Shown here piece after piece: positions 40,526 through 49,278 of a stretch of 64,000 nucleotides of DNA. The position numbers and the translations under genes are program-made. The number at the start of each line of letters is the position of its first letter. Positions within the stretch are counted from its first letter, which is position 1. The notes beneath the pieces are model-generated. The model saw nothing but the letters and a program-made list of their open reading frames with translations, did not search any database and had not been told where the DNA came from. The stretch is from WGAL01 sp964570865 (GTDB taxonomy: Bacteria > Bacteroidota > Ignavibacteria > Ignavibacteriales > Melioribacteraceae). The stretch covers positions 3,165-67,164 of the forward strand of contig CAZMZM010000005.1 of NCBI GenBank assembly GCA_964570865.1, given 5' to 3'.

Positions 40526-41902
40526 ATGAAACCAATTAGCATAAAAGAAATAGATGAAAGAATCCTTTCTTTTATTGCAAAAAATAGTTTGATTCGGAAA
40601 TATGATAAAATCCTAATTGGTTTTAGCGGTGGGGCGGATTCACGGTTTGTTCTTTATTTTTTGCTGAAATATGCCAGGATGTTCTCCCTTAAAGTTGCCG
40701 TGATGCACGTTAACCACAATCTGCGCGGGGACGAAGCAATAAGAGATGAAGCTTTCTGTAGGAATAGCGCCGAAAAATTGAGTATCCCTTTTTATTTAGC
40801 GGATGTTGACGTGAATGCTTACGCCCGACAAAACCGATTATCCACAGAAGAAGCGGCAAGGATTTTACGGTATCGAAAGTTGGAAGAAAAATGCTCTGAG
40901 CTTGGGTTTAATAAAATCTGCACTGCTCACAATATGAACGATAACAGTGAAACTGTTCTTCTCAATTTATTTAAAGGTGCCGGAACCAAAGGCGTAGCCG
41001 GCATTCCGCCCAAAAGGGGTAGAATTATCCGGCCGATACTTTCTGTTACAAGAGATGAAATTGAAGCTTATCTGAATAAAGTAAGTGTTGATTTCATTAC
41101 AGATTCTTCAAATGCAAATATTGATTATCTCCGCAATAAAATCAGAATCGACATCTTGCCTGAAATTCGAAGTACAATTAACCCCAAAGTGGATAAGGCT
41201 TTGCTGAAATTTTCGGAATTAATGCGGGGTAATAATAAAGCTTTAGAGGAAGTTCTCAGTCAAATTCAGAATAAAATATTTATTGAGAATATTGACAGTC
41301 TGGAACTTTTGATAAACGAAAACGACAATATATCTAACTATCTTATTAACACGGCAATAAAAAAGGAAATTTTCGGATTTTTTAAACAAGAGTTGGATTT
41401 TAACGATTTGGAAAAAATATCCCGATTAATTAACTCTCAAAAAGGGACAAAAATTGAATTCAAAAATCGGTTAACGGCAATCAGAGAGAGGGGAAAAATT
41501 ATTTTTTCCGATTCGGAAAATAAGCGGCAAAACATATTTATTCGTTTTAAGATTGGCGACAAAGTCGAATTTTATGATAAATTTCTCACAGTTGAGCCAA
41601 CCGATTCAACAGACAGAGAATCGGGTTGTGAAATTATTAATTCGGATAATTTAACTGAATTTTTTATCTTAAGAAACTGGAAAACCGGAGATAAATTTAC
41701 TCCGTTGGGAATGAAAAACCGGAAGAAAATCTCCGACTTTTTGACCGACATTAAAATTCCAAACAGCGAAAGAAAAAACGTTTTGGTACTGGAAAATAGG
41801 GGCGAAATTATTTGGGTTGTCGGTTACAGAATCAGTAACAAAGTAAAAATTAATAATATAACAGAGAATAAATTAAAACTATGCGTGAAAAAGAAGATCT
41901 AA
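40526..41902 (+). CDS. tilS: tRNA(Ile)-lysidine synthase TilS
   Basis: 458-residue ATP-dependent enzyme that converts C34 of the AUA tRNA(Ile) to lysidine, which is essential for AUA decoding. The PP-loop is FSGGADSRFVLY near residue 34, followed by MHVNHNLRGDEA and TAHNMNDNSETVLLNL. The C-terminal substrate domain includes FFILRNWKTGDKFTPLGM and KISDFLTDIKIP. Length matches the family. Its last 22 bp overlap the hpt start, indicating coupled translation; tilS-hpt-ftsH is a widely conserved order. Confidence 0.96.
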   Translation: MKPISIKEIDERILSFIAKNSLIRKYDKILIGFSGGADSRFVLYFLLKYARMFSLKVAVMHVNHNLRGDEAIRDEAFCRNSAEKLSIPFYLADVDVNAYARQNRLSTEEAARILRYRKLEEKCSELGFNKICTAHNMNDNSETVLLNLFKGAGTKGVAGIPPKRGRIIRPILSVTRDEIEAYLNKVSVDFITDSSNANIDYLRNKIRIDILPEIRSTINPKVDKALLKFSELMRGNNKALEEVLSQIQNKIFIENIDSLELLINENDNISNYLINTAIKKEIFGFFKQELDFNDLEKISRLINSQKGTKIEFKNRLTAIRERGKIIFSDSENKRQNIFIRFKIGDKVEFYDKFLTVEPTDSTDRESGCEIINSDNLTEFFILRNWKTGDKFTPLGMKNRKKISDFLTDIKIPNSERKNVLVLENRGEIIWVVGYRISNKVKINNITENKLKLCVKKKI

Positions 41903-42444
41903 ATCCCGATTTTATAAAAGTCGGAAATGAAAAATTTATTCCATTCATTACGGAAAAAGATCTGCAGAATAGAATAGCAGAACTTGGGAATCAGATTTCC
42001 GATGAATACAAAGGGAAGCTGCCGATTTTTATCGGGATATTAAACGGCTCATTTATGTTTTTGTCGGATTTGATGAAGAATGTTTCAATCAAATGCGAAA
42101 TGGATTTTTTTAAGCTGTCGAGTTACGGCGATGAGAAAATTTCGTCCGGGAAAGTTAAGTTACTGAAAGAGTTGAATGCAGATATTTCCGATCGGCACAT
42201 TATTATCGTTGAGGATATTGTTGACTCCGGTCTTTCAATGAAATATATTGAAGACTTAATTAATGAGTTACAACCTGCTTCAATGAAGCTTGCATCGTTG
42301 CTTGTGAAGCCGAATAGCTTAAAGTATGACGTAAAAATTGATTATATTGGGTTTGAAATTCCCGATAAGTTTGTTATCGGATACGGATTGGATTATGCGC
42401 AGCGATACAGAAACTTGCGCTCAATTTACATCTTGGAAGAATAA
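41881..42444 (+). CDS. hpt: Hypoxanthine phosphoribosyltransferase
   Basis: 187-residue purine salvage enzyme using PRPP. The PRPP-binding loop is IIIVEDIVDSGLSMKY, a Gly-Asn/Ser loop is GILNGSFMFLSDL near the start, and the mobile loop region includes KLSSYGDEK. The start ATG 41881 overlaps tilS by 22 bp. ftsH begins 18 bp downstream. Length is normal for this family. Confidence 0.95.
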   Translation: MREKEDLNPDFIKVGNEKFIPFITEKDLQNRIAELGNQISDEYKGKLPIFIGILNGSFMFLSDLMKNVSIKCEMDFFKLSSYGDEKISSGKVKLLKELNADISDRHIIIVEDIVDSGLSMKYIEDLINELQPASMKLASLLVKPNSLKYDVKIDYIGFEIPDKFVIGYGLDYAQRYRNLRSIYILEE

Positions 42445-42462
42445 AGGAGAAATTACACGATT

Positions 42463-44589
42463 ATGTTAGAATTTAATATGGAAGATAATAAATCAAAAAA
42501 GCCGAGTCCGAAAAAAAATGCACCTCCCGACCCTAAAATGCCGAACGGTGATTTTGATTGGGGGAAAGTATTAAAAACAGTTTTTAGTTGGGGCGCAATT
42601 ATTATTGCAGCTGTTATTTTTATGCAATTAATGAACAACGGTGCTGCTAATGTTACCGAAGTTCCATACGGCGTTTATGAAACGTTTTTAGACAGCGGGA
42701 AAATAGCATCGGGACGTTTAATTAAATCGGATGTGAATGATTACACTTTCGAAGGAACTCTGAAAAAAGAAGAAAAAATTCACTTAAACGGTGTTTTTAT
42801 CAATGTAAAAAAATTCTCGGTAACTTTAATTGAGCCTGTAATTCAACAGCAGGAAAAACTCTGGCAAGAAAAAGGCGTTAATTTTACATTTGAAAAAGAT
42901 TCTAACGAGTGGGTTACAATTCTCGTAGGACTTCTACCTTGGGTCTTTATTATCGGTTTGTGGATTGTATTTATGAGACGAATGCAGGGCGGCGCCGGCG
43001 GTTCGAAAGGAGTTTTTAATTTTGGAAAGAGTAAAGCTCGTATGATTGGCGAATCTCAAATAAAAGTAACGTTCGAAGATGTTGCCGGAGAAGATGAAGC
43101 CAAACAGGAACTGAATGAAATTATTGAATTCCTTAAGGAACCGGCTAAGTTTCAACGGCTTGGCGGAAAAATTCCTCGCGGCGTTTTGTTGTTGGGACCT
43201 CCCGGAACCGGTAAAACATTATTAGCCCGTGCGGTTGCCGGAGAAGCCGGCGTTCCGTTTTTCACTATTTCGGGTGCGGACTTTGTTGAAATGTTTGTCG
43301 GCGTGGGCGCCAGTCGTGTTCGCGACTTGTTTGATCAAGGTAAAAAGAATGCGCCTTGCATTATTTTTATTGATGAAATTGATGCTGTCGGACGCCAAAG
43401 AGGCGCCGGACTTGGCGGCGGACATGATGAACGCGAGCAGACTTTAAATGCTTTACTGGTTGAAATGGACGGATTTGAGCAGAACAGCAGTGTTATTATT
43501 ATTGCCGCTACAAACCGCCCTGATGTTTTAGATCCGGCATTACTTCGTCCGGGAAGATTCGACAGACAAGTAGTTGTTGATCGTCCGGATGTAAAAGGGA
43601 GAGAAGGCATTCTGAAAGTACATACGCGTAAAATTCCATTGGGAGATGATGTTAATCTGGAAATTCTTGCAAAATCGACTCCGGGTTTAGCGGGTGCCGA
43701 ACTGGCAAATCTTGTAAACGAAGCGGCTTTGCTTGCTGCGCGTAAAAACAAGAATCGTGTTGAGATGCATGATTTTGAAGAAGCCAAAGATAAAGTAATG
43801 ATGGGAACCGAACGCCGGAGCATGATTATCTCCGAAGAAGAGAAGAAAACAACGGCTTATCACGAAATGGGACATGCCCTCGTTGCGCTGATGATTCCCG
43901 AATCCGATCCTGTCCATAAAGTTACTATTATTCCACGCGGACGTGCATTAGGCGTTACAACTTATTTGCCTAATGACGAGAAGCATACATATTCCAAGGA
44001 ATATCTGGAAGCAATGATTGCTTACGCATTGGGCGGTAGAGCCGCTGAAAAAATTATCTTTAATCAGTTTACTACCGGCGCGGGAAATGATATCGAAAAA
44101 GCGACTAAGATTGCACGTAAGATGGTTTGCGAATGGGGAATGAGCGAAAAGTTAGGACCGTTGGCATACGGACAAAAGGAAGAAGAAATATTCCTTGGTC
44201 GTGAAATTACCAAACATACCGATTTCAGTGAAAAAACAGCTGAAACGATTGATGAAGAAATTCGTAGAATTATTCAAAGAGGTATGGATAGAGCCGAGAA
44301 TATCCTGAGTGAAAATATCGATCTTTTACACAAACTTGCCAAAGAATTACTTGTTCGTGAAATACTTGATGCCGATGAAATCAAAAAAGTTATGAACGGC
44401 GAAGAACTTCCGCCGGTTGCTAAAAAGGAAAATGGTGTTGTTGAAGAAGAGATTCCGGAACATGTTAAGGAATTATTGGAAAAACGCAAAAACGTTACGA
44501 CTTCTGACGTTAACGCCGAGAAGGAAAGCGAAAATTCCGACTCCGGCAAAAAGGTTGAGAAAGACACGGACAGCAATGACTCAGAATAA
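42463..44589 (+). CDS. ftsH: FtsH, membrane AAA+ zinc metalloprotease
   Basis: 708 residues. Cytoplasmic Lys/Pro-rich start, first membrane helix at about 40-58, a periplasmic segment, second helix at about 155-172 (GLLPWVFIIGLWIVFM), then AAA+ with Walker A GPPGTGKTLL, pore motif MFVGVGASRVRD, IDEIDAVGRQRG, arginine finger region RPGRFDRQ, and the zinc site TAYHEMGHAL with a downstream Asp in the GNDIEKATK region. A charged, Glu/Lys-rich tail ends the protein. It degrades membrane and regulatory proteins. A second in-frame ATG (42478) is possible; AAGGAG lies about 14 nt before the first. The next gene overlaps its end. Confidence 0.96.
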   Translation: MLEFNMEDNKSKKPSPKKNAPPDPKMPNGDFDWGKVLKTVFSWGAIIIAAVIFMQLMNNGAANVTEVPYGVYETFLDSGKIASGRLIKSDVNDYTFEGTLKKEEKIHLNGVFINVKKFSVTLIEPVIQQQEKLWQEKGVNFTFEKDSNEWVTILVGLLPWVFIIGLWIVFMRRMQGGAGGSKGVFNFGKSKARMIGESQIKVTFEDVAGEDEAKQELNEIIEFLKEPAKFQRLGGKIPRGVLLLGPPGTGKTLLARAVAGEAGVPFFTISGADFVEMFVGVGASRVRDLFDQGKKNAPCIIFIDEIDAVGRQRGAGLGGGHDEREQTLNALLVEMDGFEQNSSVIIIAATNRPDVLDPALLRPGRFDRQVVVDRPDVKGREGILKVHTRKIPLGDDVNLEILAKSTPGLAGAELANLVNEAALLAARKNKNRVEMHDFEEAKDKVMMGTERRSMIISEEEKKTTAYHEMGHALVALMIPESDPVHKVTIIPRGRALGVTTYLPNDEKHTYSKEYLEAMIAYALGGRAAEKIIFNQFTTGAGNDIEKATKIARKMVCEWGMSEKLGPLAYGQKEEEIFLGREITKHTDFSEKTAETIDEEIRRIIQRGMDRAENILSENIDLLHKLAKELLVREILDADEIKKVMNGEELPPVAKKENGVVEEEIPEHVKELLEKRKNVTTSDVNAEKESENSDSGKKVEKDTDSNDSE

Positions 44590-45244
44590 TTCCCGAGAAA
44601 TCGATTACAAAAGCGAACTTCTTCGCAAAAGTATTCATTTAACATCTCTCCTAATACCAATTATTTATTATTTTATTCCGGAAGGATTAGGATTAACAAT
44701 CCTAATCCCGCTGGTTTTATTTTCCTTAATCGTAGATACTTTAAAAATATTCTCTAAAAAATTCAGACAATTTTTCATAAAATTTTTTGGATTCATGCTT
44801 CGTGAGCACGAGCTTGACGAAAGCAAACACACATATACCGGCGCAACGTTTGTTCTATTGTCGGCGCTGATTACCGTGCTGATTTTTCCAAAGGTCATTT
44901 TTATCACGGCCTTTTCGATTTTGATAATTAGTGATACAAGCGCAGCTTTATTCGGACGTAAATACGGAAAACATAAATTTCTTGCTAAAAGTCTTGAAGG
45001 CTCATCTGCTTTTTTCGTGTCGGCAATTGTTGTCGTACTCGCTACTCCTAAAGTTACCGGAAGTTTTACGGAATATCTGATTGGTTTTGTCGCCGCTTTA
45101 GTAGCAACTTTCGGAGAAAACCTTTCCTACGGTTGGGCTGACGATAATTTTGTAATTCCCCTCTCGGCGGGACTTACAATGTGGATTCTTTATCAACTCC
45201 TTTTACCCGGTGTTCCCCTCATACTTCCTAACGTCCCCAATTAA
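44576..45244 (+). CDS. CTP-dependent lipid kinase / cytidylyltransferase-like membrane protein (SEC59/VTE5-type)
   Basis: 222 residues with several membrane helices. The family block SDTSAALFGRKYGKHKFLAKSLEGSSAFF is the core of dolichol kinase, phytol kinase and related CTP-using diacylglycerol kinases (seen in shorter pieces). The N-terminal part has ELLRKSIHLTSLLIP, also typical. The chosen ATG 44576 overlaps ftsH by 14 bp; the reading frame runs much further back inside ftsH but is then basic, low-complexity and unlikely to be coding. Likely phosphorylates a lipid alcohol at the inner membrane; the actual lipid is unknown. Confidence 0.83.
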   Translation: MTQNNSREIDYKSELLRKSIHLTSLLIPIIYYFIPEGLGLTILIPLVLFSLIVDTLKIFSKKFRQFFIKFFGFMLREHELDESKHTYTGATFVLLSALITVLIFPKVIFITAFSILIISDTSAALFGRKYGKHKFLAKSLEGSSAFFVSAIVVVLATPKVTGSFTEYLIGFVAALVATFGENLSYGWADDNFVIPLSAGLTMWILYQLLLPGVPLILPNVPN

Positions 45245-45298
45245 TTGAAACCTTATACCGCTTCATCTGTTAAAAGAGAAAAATTTAGGTGATTTAAG

Positions 45299-46369
45299 AT
45301 GAAAAAACAATTACTGATTTTATCGATTATTCTGCTTGTGTTAACTTTTGCCGGTTGTAGTTCAAAAAGGGAAGCCGTTGGCAACGACGACCAAATTATT
45401 GTGGTTGCCGACTCCTCAAATTACAGTCAGTTGGAAGGAACACTGTTGATGGTGTTGAGTAAAACAATATACACGCCTCAAGCTGAAAACCTCTTTACTC
45501 TTCGCCGAATTAACGTTGAAGATTTACCAAAATTTAACAAATGGAAAAACATTCTTATTATTTCTCCTCTAAACACAAAAACACCCACAACCAAATATAT
45601 TAAATCCATACTTGATTCAACTGTTCTAAATTTAGTGAAATCCGGGAAAGAGTTTTCTTTTATTAAAAAGAACCTATGGGCATTGCACCAAATGGTTTTG
45701 ATTGCCACGGCACCAACGGTAGAAGAACTTAAAGCCGATTTACTGAAAGAGAACAAAAATATTCTCTACTATTTTAAAAAAGCCTCGGATGAACGATTAA
45801 TGGCAAGAATGTTCCGCCCTAAGTTTGAGAACCGTGCGATTGCGGATTCTCTTCTAAAAAAACATGATTGGACTATTTTCGTTCAAGCTGATTTTAAGGT
45901 AGCCATTGATAGCGCAAAAGAAAATTTCGTTTGGCTCAGAAGAGCAATGAACTCCGATATGGAGCGCTGGGTTTTCGTTAAGTGGTGGGACAACGCTTCC
46001 CCTTCCATGCTCTCAAAAGACTCCGTGGATGTGTTACGAAACAGAATTACAAAAGAGTTCTACACAACTGCGGACGATTCGGCACATGTGGAAATTGCGG
46101 ATAATTTTATGATTAAAAAAGAGGTTAATTTCAACGGACGTTATGCTATTATGACTCAAGGTCTTTGGCGAATGAGCGATAAAAGCATGGGTGGACCTTT
46201 TGTAAATTACCTTTTTTATGACAAAGCGCAAAGACGTGTTTACATGCTTGACGCTTCGATTTACGCTCCTAAGTATTACAAGAAGAAAATCATTCAGCAA
46301 GTGGATGTAATGCTTCACACATTTAAAACGAGAGATGAAATAAAAGCGGAAAAGAAGAACAATAAGTAA
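45299..46369 (+). CDS. DUF4837 family lipoprotein
   Basis: 356 residues with a lipobox FAGC (Cys near residue 20). The mature protein begins DDQIIVVADSSNYSQLEG and includes TLRRINVEDLPKFNKWKNILI, YFKKASDERLMARMF and FVWLRRAMNSDMERWVFVKWW, matching DUF4837 proteins of Bacteroidota. Possibly inner-leaflet outer-membrane lipoprotein; function unknown. It is 54 bp downstream of the CTP-kinase-like gene and convergent with hslU. Confidence 0.85.
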   Translation: MKKQLLILSIILLVLTFAGCSSKREAVGNDDQIIVVADSSNYSQLEGTLLMVLSKTIYTPQAENLFTLRRINVEDLPKFNKWKNILIISPLNTKTPTTKYIKSILDSTVLNLVKSGKEFSFIKKNLWALHQMVLIATAPTVEELKADLLKENKNILYYFKKASDERLMARMFRPKFENRAIADSLLKKHDWTIFVQADFKVAIDSAKENFVWLRRAMNSDMERWVFVKWWDNASPSMLSKDSVDVLRNRITKEFYTTADDSAHVEIADNFMIKKEVNFNGRYAIMTQGLWRMSDKSMGGPFVNYLFYDKAQRRVYMLDASIYAPKYYKKKIIQQVDVMLHTFKTRDEIKAEKKNNK

Positions 46370-46419
46370 TATAGCTCGGCAATGTTTTAAGAAGAAATAA
46401 TTTAGTCCGCACTTTTTCT

Positions 46420-46466
46420 AAAAAAAAGAATGATTCCACAGACAAGTTATCTGCGGGAATCATTCT
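46420..46466 (-). terminator. Terminator of the hslVU transcript
   Basis: Arms AGAATGATTCC (46427-46437) and GGAATCATTCT (46456-46466) pair perfectly (11 bp), with an inner CAGA/TCTG pairing. Eight A residues at 46420-46427 read as a T-run on the minus strand just after the stem, 31 bp beyond the hslU stop. Confidence 0.85.
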
Positions 46467-46496
46467 CGCTTATAAAAATCAGTGTTCCCTTAAAAG

Positions 46497-47876
46497 CTAT
46501 AAAATGTACTTACTCAAATCTCTGTCTTTTACTATTGAAGTAAGTTTATCCTCAACCATCTTACCTGAGATTGTAATATCATTCTCTTTATTTTTATCCG
46601 GCACATTAAAGAGAATGTCTTCCAACAGTGTGGTCAGAATTGTATGAAGACGGCGAGCTCCAATGTTCTCAACCTGTTCATTAACTTCCGCCGCAATAGA
46701 TGCCACTTGTACGATAGCATCTTCTTCAAAACTCAGATTAATATTTTCCGAACGGAGTAGCGCTGCGTACTGTTTCAGCAAAGCATTTTCCGGTTTCGTC
46801 AGTATTTCGACAAAATCATCCGCCGACAAGCTCTTAAGTTCAACGCGAATAGGAAAACGTCCTTGCAATTCAGGAATTAAATCCGAAGGTTTCGCCACAT
46901 GAAATGCACCTGAAGCAATAAACAATATGTGGTCGGTTTTAACCGGACCATATTTTGTGTTCACCGTTGAGCCTTCTACAATCGGCAGCATATCACGCTG
47001 AACGCCTTCACGAGAAACATCCGGTCCGCTTCCTTTGCCGCTTGAGCCGGCCACTTTATCTATTTCGTCAATAAACACAATTCCCGACTCCTGCACTCTT
47101 CGTACCGCTTCGCGCTGAGCAGCTTCGGTATCGATTAATTTTTCGGCTTCCTCCTGTGCAATAATTCTGCGGGCTTCACTAATAGTAGTTTTTCTCTTCT
47201 TCTTCTTTTTCGGCATCATCGTAGAAAAAATTTCTTGGATGTTAATTCCCATATCATCCATTCCGGTTGGTCCGAACACTTGCATTCCCGCCGCAGGAAC
47301 TACAAAATCGAACTCAATCACTTTATCGTCCAAATCCCCTTTTTTAAGTTTTTCACGCATCCATTCGCGGGTTTTGGAATTTCGTACGGATTCCGAATTA
47401 GATGTGTTTTCGTCTGTGCCATAATCAGGAGCAGGTGTAGTTACCGGCGGAATAAGAATATCAAGAATTTTCTCTTCGGCTATTTTCTTGGCTTTTTCAA
47501 AAACCTCCTCTTTCTTTTCCGACATAACCATATTCACCGAAAGTTCGGTCAAATCGCGAATCATTGCTTCCACATCGCGTCCCACATAACCTACTTCGGT
47601 AAATTTAGATGCTTCAACCTTAATAAACGGTGCATTTGCAAGTTTAGCCAAACGTCGCGCAATTTCGGTTTTACCTACTCCGGTAGGGCCAATCAGGATT
47701 ATATTGTTAGGCATAATTTCTTCGCGAATAGTATGTTCAACCTGCTGACGGCGCCATCTGTTACGAAGCGCAATAGCAACAGCCCTTTTCGCATCATGCT
47801 GACCGATAATATATTTATTCAGTTCTTCAACAATTTGCGAAGGGGTTAAATTTTCAATCAAAACTTTATTACTCAT
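46497..47876 (-). CDS. hslU: HslU (ClpY), ATPase of the HslUV protease
   Basis: 459-residue AAA+ unfoldase that feeds substrates into HslV. N-terminal SQIVEELNKYIIGQHDAKRAVA, Walker A GPTGVGKTE, the intermediate (I) domain about 110-240 (with FSTMMPKKKKKRK), Walker B IVFIDEIDK, LQGRFPIRVEL and the HslV-docking C-terminus ending DLSKYIL. Length is normal. It overlaps hslV by 8 bp and ends in a strong terminator, so hslV-hslU form one transcript. Confidence 0.97.
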   Translation of the reverse strand: MSNKVLIENLTPSQIVEELNKYIIGQHDAKRAVAIALRNRWRRQQVEHTIREEIMPNNIILIGPTGVGKTEIARRLAKLANAPFIKVEASKFTEVGYVGRDVEAMIRDLTELSVNMVMSEKKEEVFEKAKKIAEEKILDILIPPVTTPAPDYGTDENTSNSESVRNSKTREWMREKLKKGDLDDKVIEFDFVVPAAGMQVFGPTGMDDMGINIQEIFSTMMPKKKKKRKTTISEARRIIAQEEAEKLIDTEAAQREAVRRVQESGIVFIDEIDKVAGSSGKGSGPDVSREGVQRDMLPIVEGSTVNTKYGPVKTDHILFIASGAFHVAKPSDLIPELQGRFPIRVELKSLSADDFVEILTKPENALLKQYAALLRSENINLSFEEDAIVQVASIAAEVNEQVENIGARRLHTILTTLLEDILFNVPDKNKENDITISGKMVEDKLTSIVKDRDLSKYIL

Positions 47877-48423
47877 TTTTATTTTCCTCTAAAACTTCAA
47901 CGTTAATTTTATCGTTAGTGTAAATACAAATATCGGATGCGGTTTTAAGAGCTTCGGCTACGATATTTTTCGCCGTCAAATCACTGTATTTTACCAACAT
48001 TCTGGCAGCGGCAAGCGCGTACATTCCGCCCGAGCCGATAGCAACGATATTATCGTCAGGCTCAATCACATCTCCCGTACCTGATACAATAAACGTGTGA
48101 TCTTCCGAAACAACTGCAAGCATTGCCTCAAGCTTTCGCAGATACTTATCGGTACGCCAATCTTTTGCCAATTCGACAACACTCCGTTCCACATTACCTC
48201 TAAACTGCTCCAGCTTTTCCTCAAATCTGCCAAGCAAAGTAAATGCATCGGCAGCGGAACCTGCGAATCCGCACATCACTTTTCCGCCATAAAGTTTACG
48301 TATCTTTTTTGAATTATGTTTTACAACCGTGTTGCCCAAAGTAACCTGTCCGTCACCGCCAATTGCCGCAACTCCGTTATGAATAATTCCCAATATTGTA
48401 GTTGATCTTATTTCCGGTTTCAT
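47869..48423 (-). CDS. hslV: HslV (ClpQ), protease subunit of HslUV
   Basis: 184-residue threonine peptidase. The sequence MKPEIRS-TTILGI shows a seven-residue propeptide before the catalytic N-terminal Thr, consistent with HslV precursors. GDGQVTLGNTVVKHNSKKIRKL and the glycine-rich GFAGSAADAFTLLGRFE match the family, as does AIGSGGMYALAAARML. AGGA precedes the ATG by about 8 nt. It forms the dodecamer gated by HslU. First gene of the hslVU unit. Confidence 0.97.
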   Translation of the reverse strand: MKPEIRSTTILGIIHNGVAAIGGDGQVTLGNTVVKHNSKKIRKLYGGKVMCGFAGSAADAFTLLGRFEEKLEQFRGNVERSVVELAKDWRTDKYLRKLEAMLAVVSEDHTFIVSGTGDVIEPDDNIVAIGSGGMYALAAARMLVKYSDLTAKNIVAEALKTASDICIYTNDKINVEVLEENKNE

Positions 48424-48648
48424 TATTTTCCTAAAATTTTTTAATAATAACTTTAAAAGTAATCAATTTAGTTTAATTTTATTCGTTCTCGTTAGACCTA
48501 TTTCAATTCTTTTTGTTCCGGATTTATTGATTAGAAATATCCGAAAAGCCTTTTGCTGAAAATGTAACAATTATACTCCCGATATGACTTTAGATTGCAG
48601 GGAGAACGAACTGATAAAAGCCTATCGATTGAAAAAAGTTTTTGGATA

Positions 48649-49278
48649 TTATTTGATTGCTTTTTTCCTTACCAAAAATGCAGGTAAAAACATCGGCTTT
48701 GTTTTTTTGTACCGTAGATAAACATCACCGTAGATTTTGATTAACTTCTTTTCCTCAAAAAATGCGCCTACTACAAAATAAATTGTTCCCGAGATAAACA
48801 AAACCAGATAAGTTACATCCATGTAAGGACGAGCACCGATAAAGAGTATTGAAAAAAAATATACCGGATGTCTGCAACATTTGAAAGCTCCGCTAATTCT
48901 AAAATCGGGACTTTCATCCAAATCTTCGATTTTGTAAGTTCCCTTAAAATATCTTACCACCTGTTTTACACCGATAAATTCAAGTCCGTCAAAACTTTTA
49001 GCCGTCCAAACCAAACCGATAAAAGATAATACTTGAACGGCAAATATTACCATATCAAAAGGATAAGCGACCTCATAAACTAATTTATCGGATTTAGGAA
49101 TTAAGAAAAGAATTGCAAAAAATAAAACTGTTGAAAAAAAATTAAAGAATAGTCTGTAGAAAGCAATTTTGTCGCCAATAATCTTAACCAACCTGTGTTT
49201 AAAATCGAGAGATGCCATTACCGAATGTAGGACTCCGAACAATGCCACTCCGATAATCATCAAAAAAACTTGTAACAT
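48649..49278 (-). CDS. ICMT/NnrU-like membrane methyltransferase-type protein
   Basis: 209 residues with about six membrane helices. The C-terminal RHPVYFFSILF block and FEEKKLIKIYGDVYLRYKK match the isoprenylcysteine carboxyl methyltransferase/PEMT/NnrU group, where the RHP and EE pair surround the SAM cofactor. The methyl acceptor is unknown. The start is ATG 49278, overlapping the rpoN stop by one base (TGATG), with AAAGGA 6 nt upstream; a TTG at 49281 also lies in frame. Co-transcribed with rpoN. No denitrification genes are near, so NnrU proper is unlikely. Confidence 0.8.
   Translation of the reverse strand: MLQVFLMIIGVALFGVLHSVMASLDFKHRLVKIIGDKIAFYRLFFNFFSTVLFFAILFLIPKSDKLVYEVAYPFDMVIFAVQVLSFIGLVWTAKSFDGLEFIGVKQVVRYFKGTYKIEDLDESPDFRISGAFKCCRHPVYFFSILFIGARPYMDVTYLVLFISGTIYFVVGAFFEEKKLIKIYGDVYLRYKKTKPMFLPAFLVRKKAIK

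Noticed and set aside
44417..44575. Longer form of the lipid-kinase-like gene starting at 44417
   Set aside because: The extra part lies inside ftsH, is basic and low in complexity, and has no family match; the gene family starts near 44576.
48562..48590. A second ECF-type promoter (TGTAAC then CGAT) near 48565
   Set aside because: The spacer is only about 11 bp, far from the 16-17 bp needed.
48424..48648. Gene or RNA in the 225-bp space between the ICMT-like gene and hslV
   Set aside because: No ORF, hairpin with T-run or repeat copy was seen.
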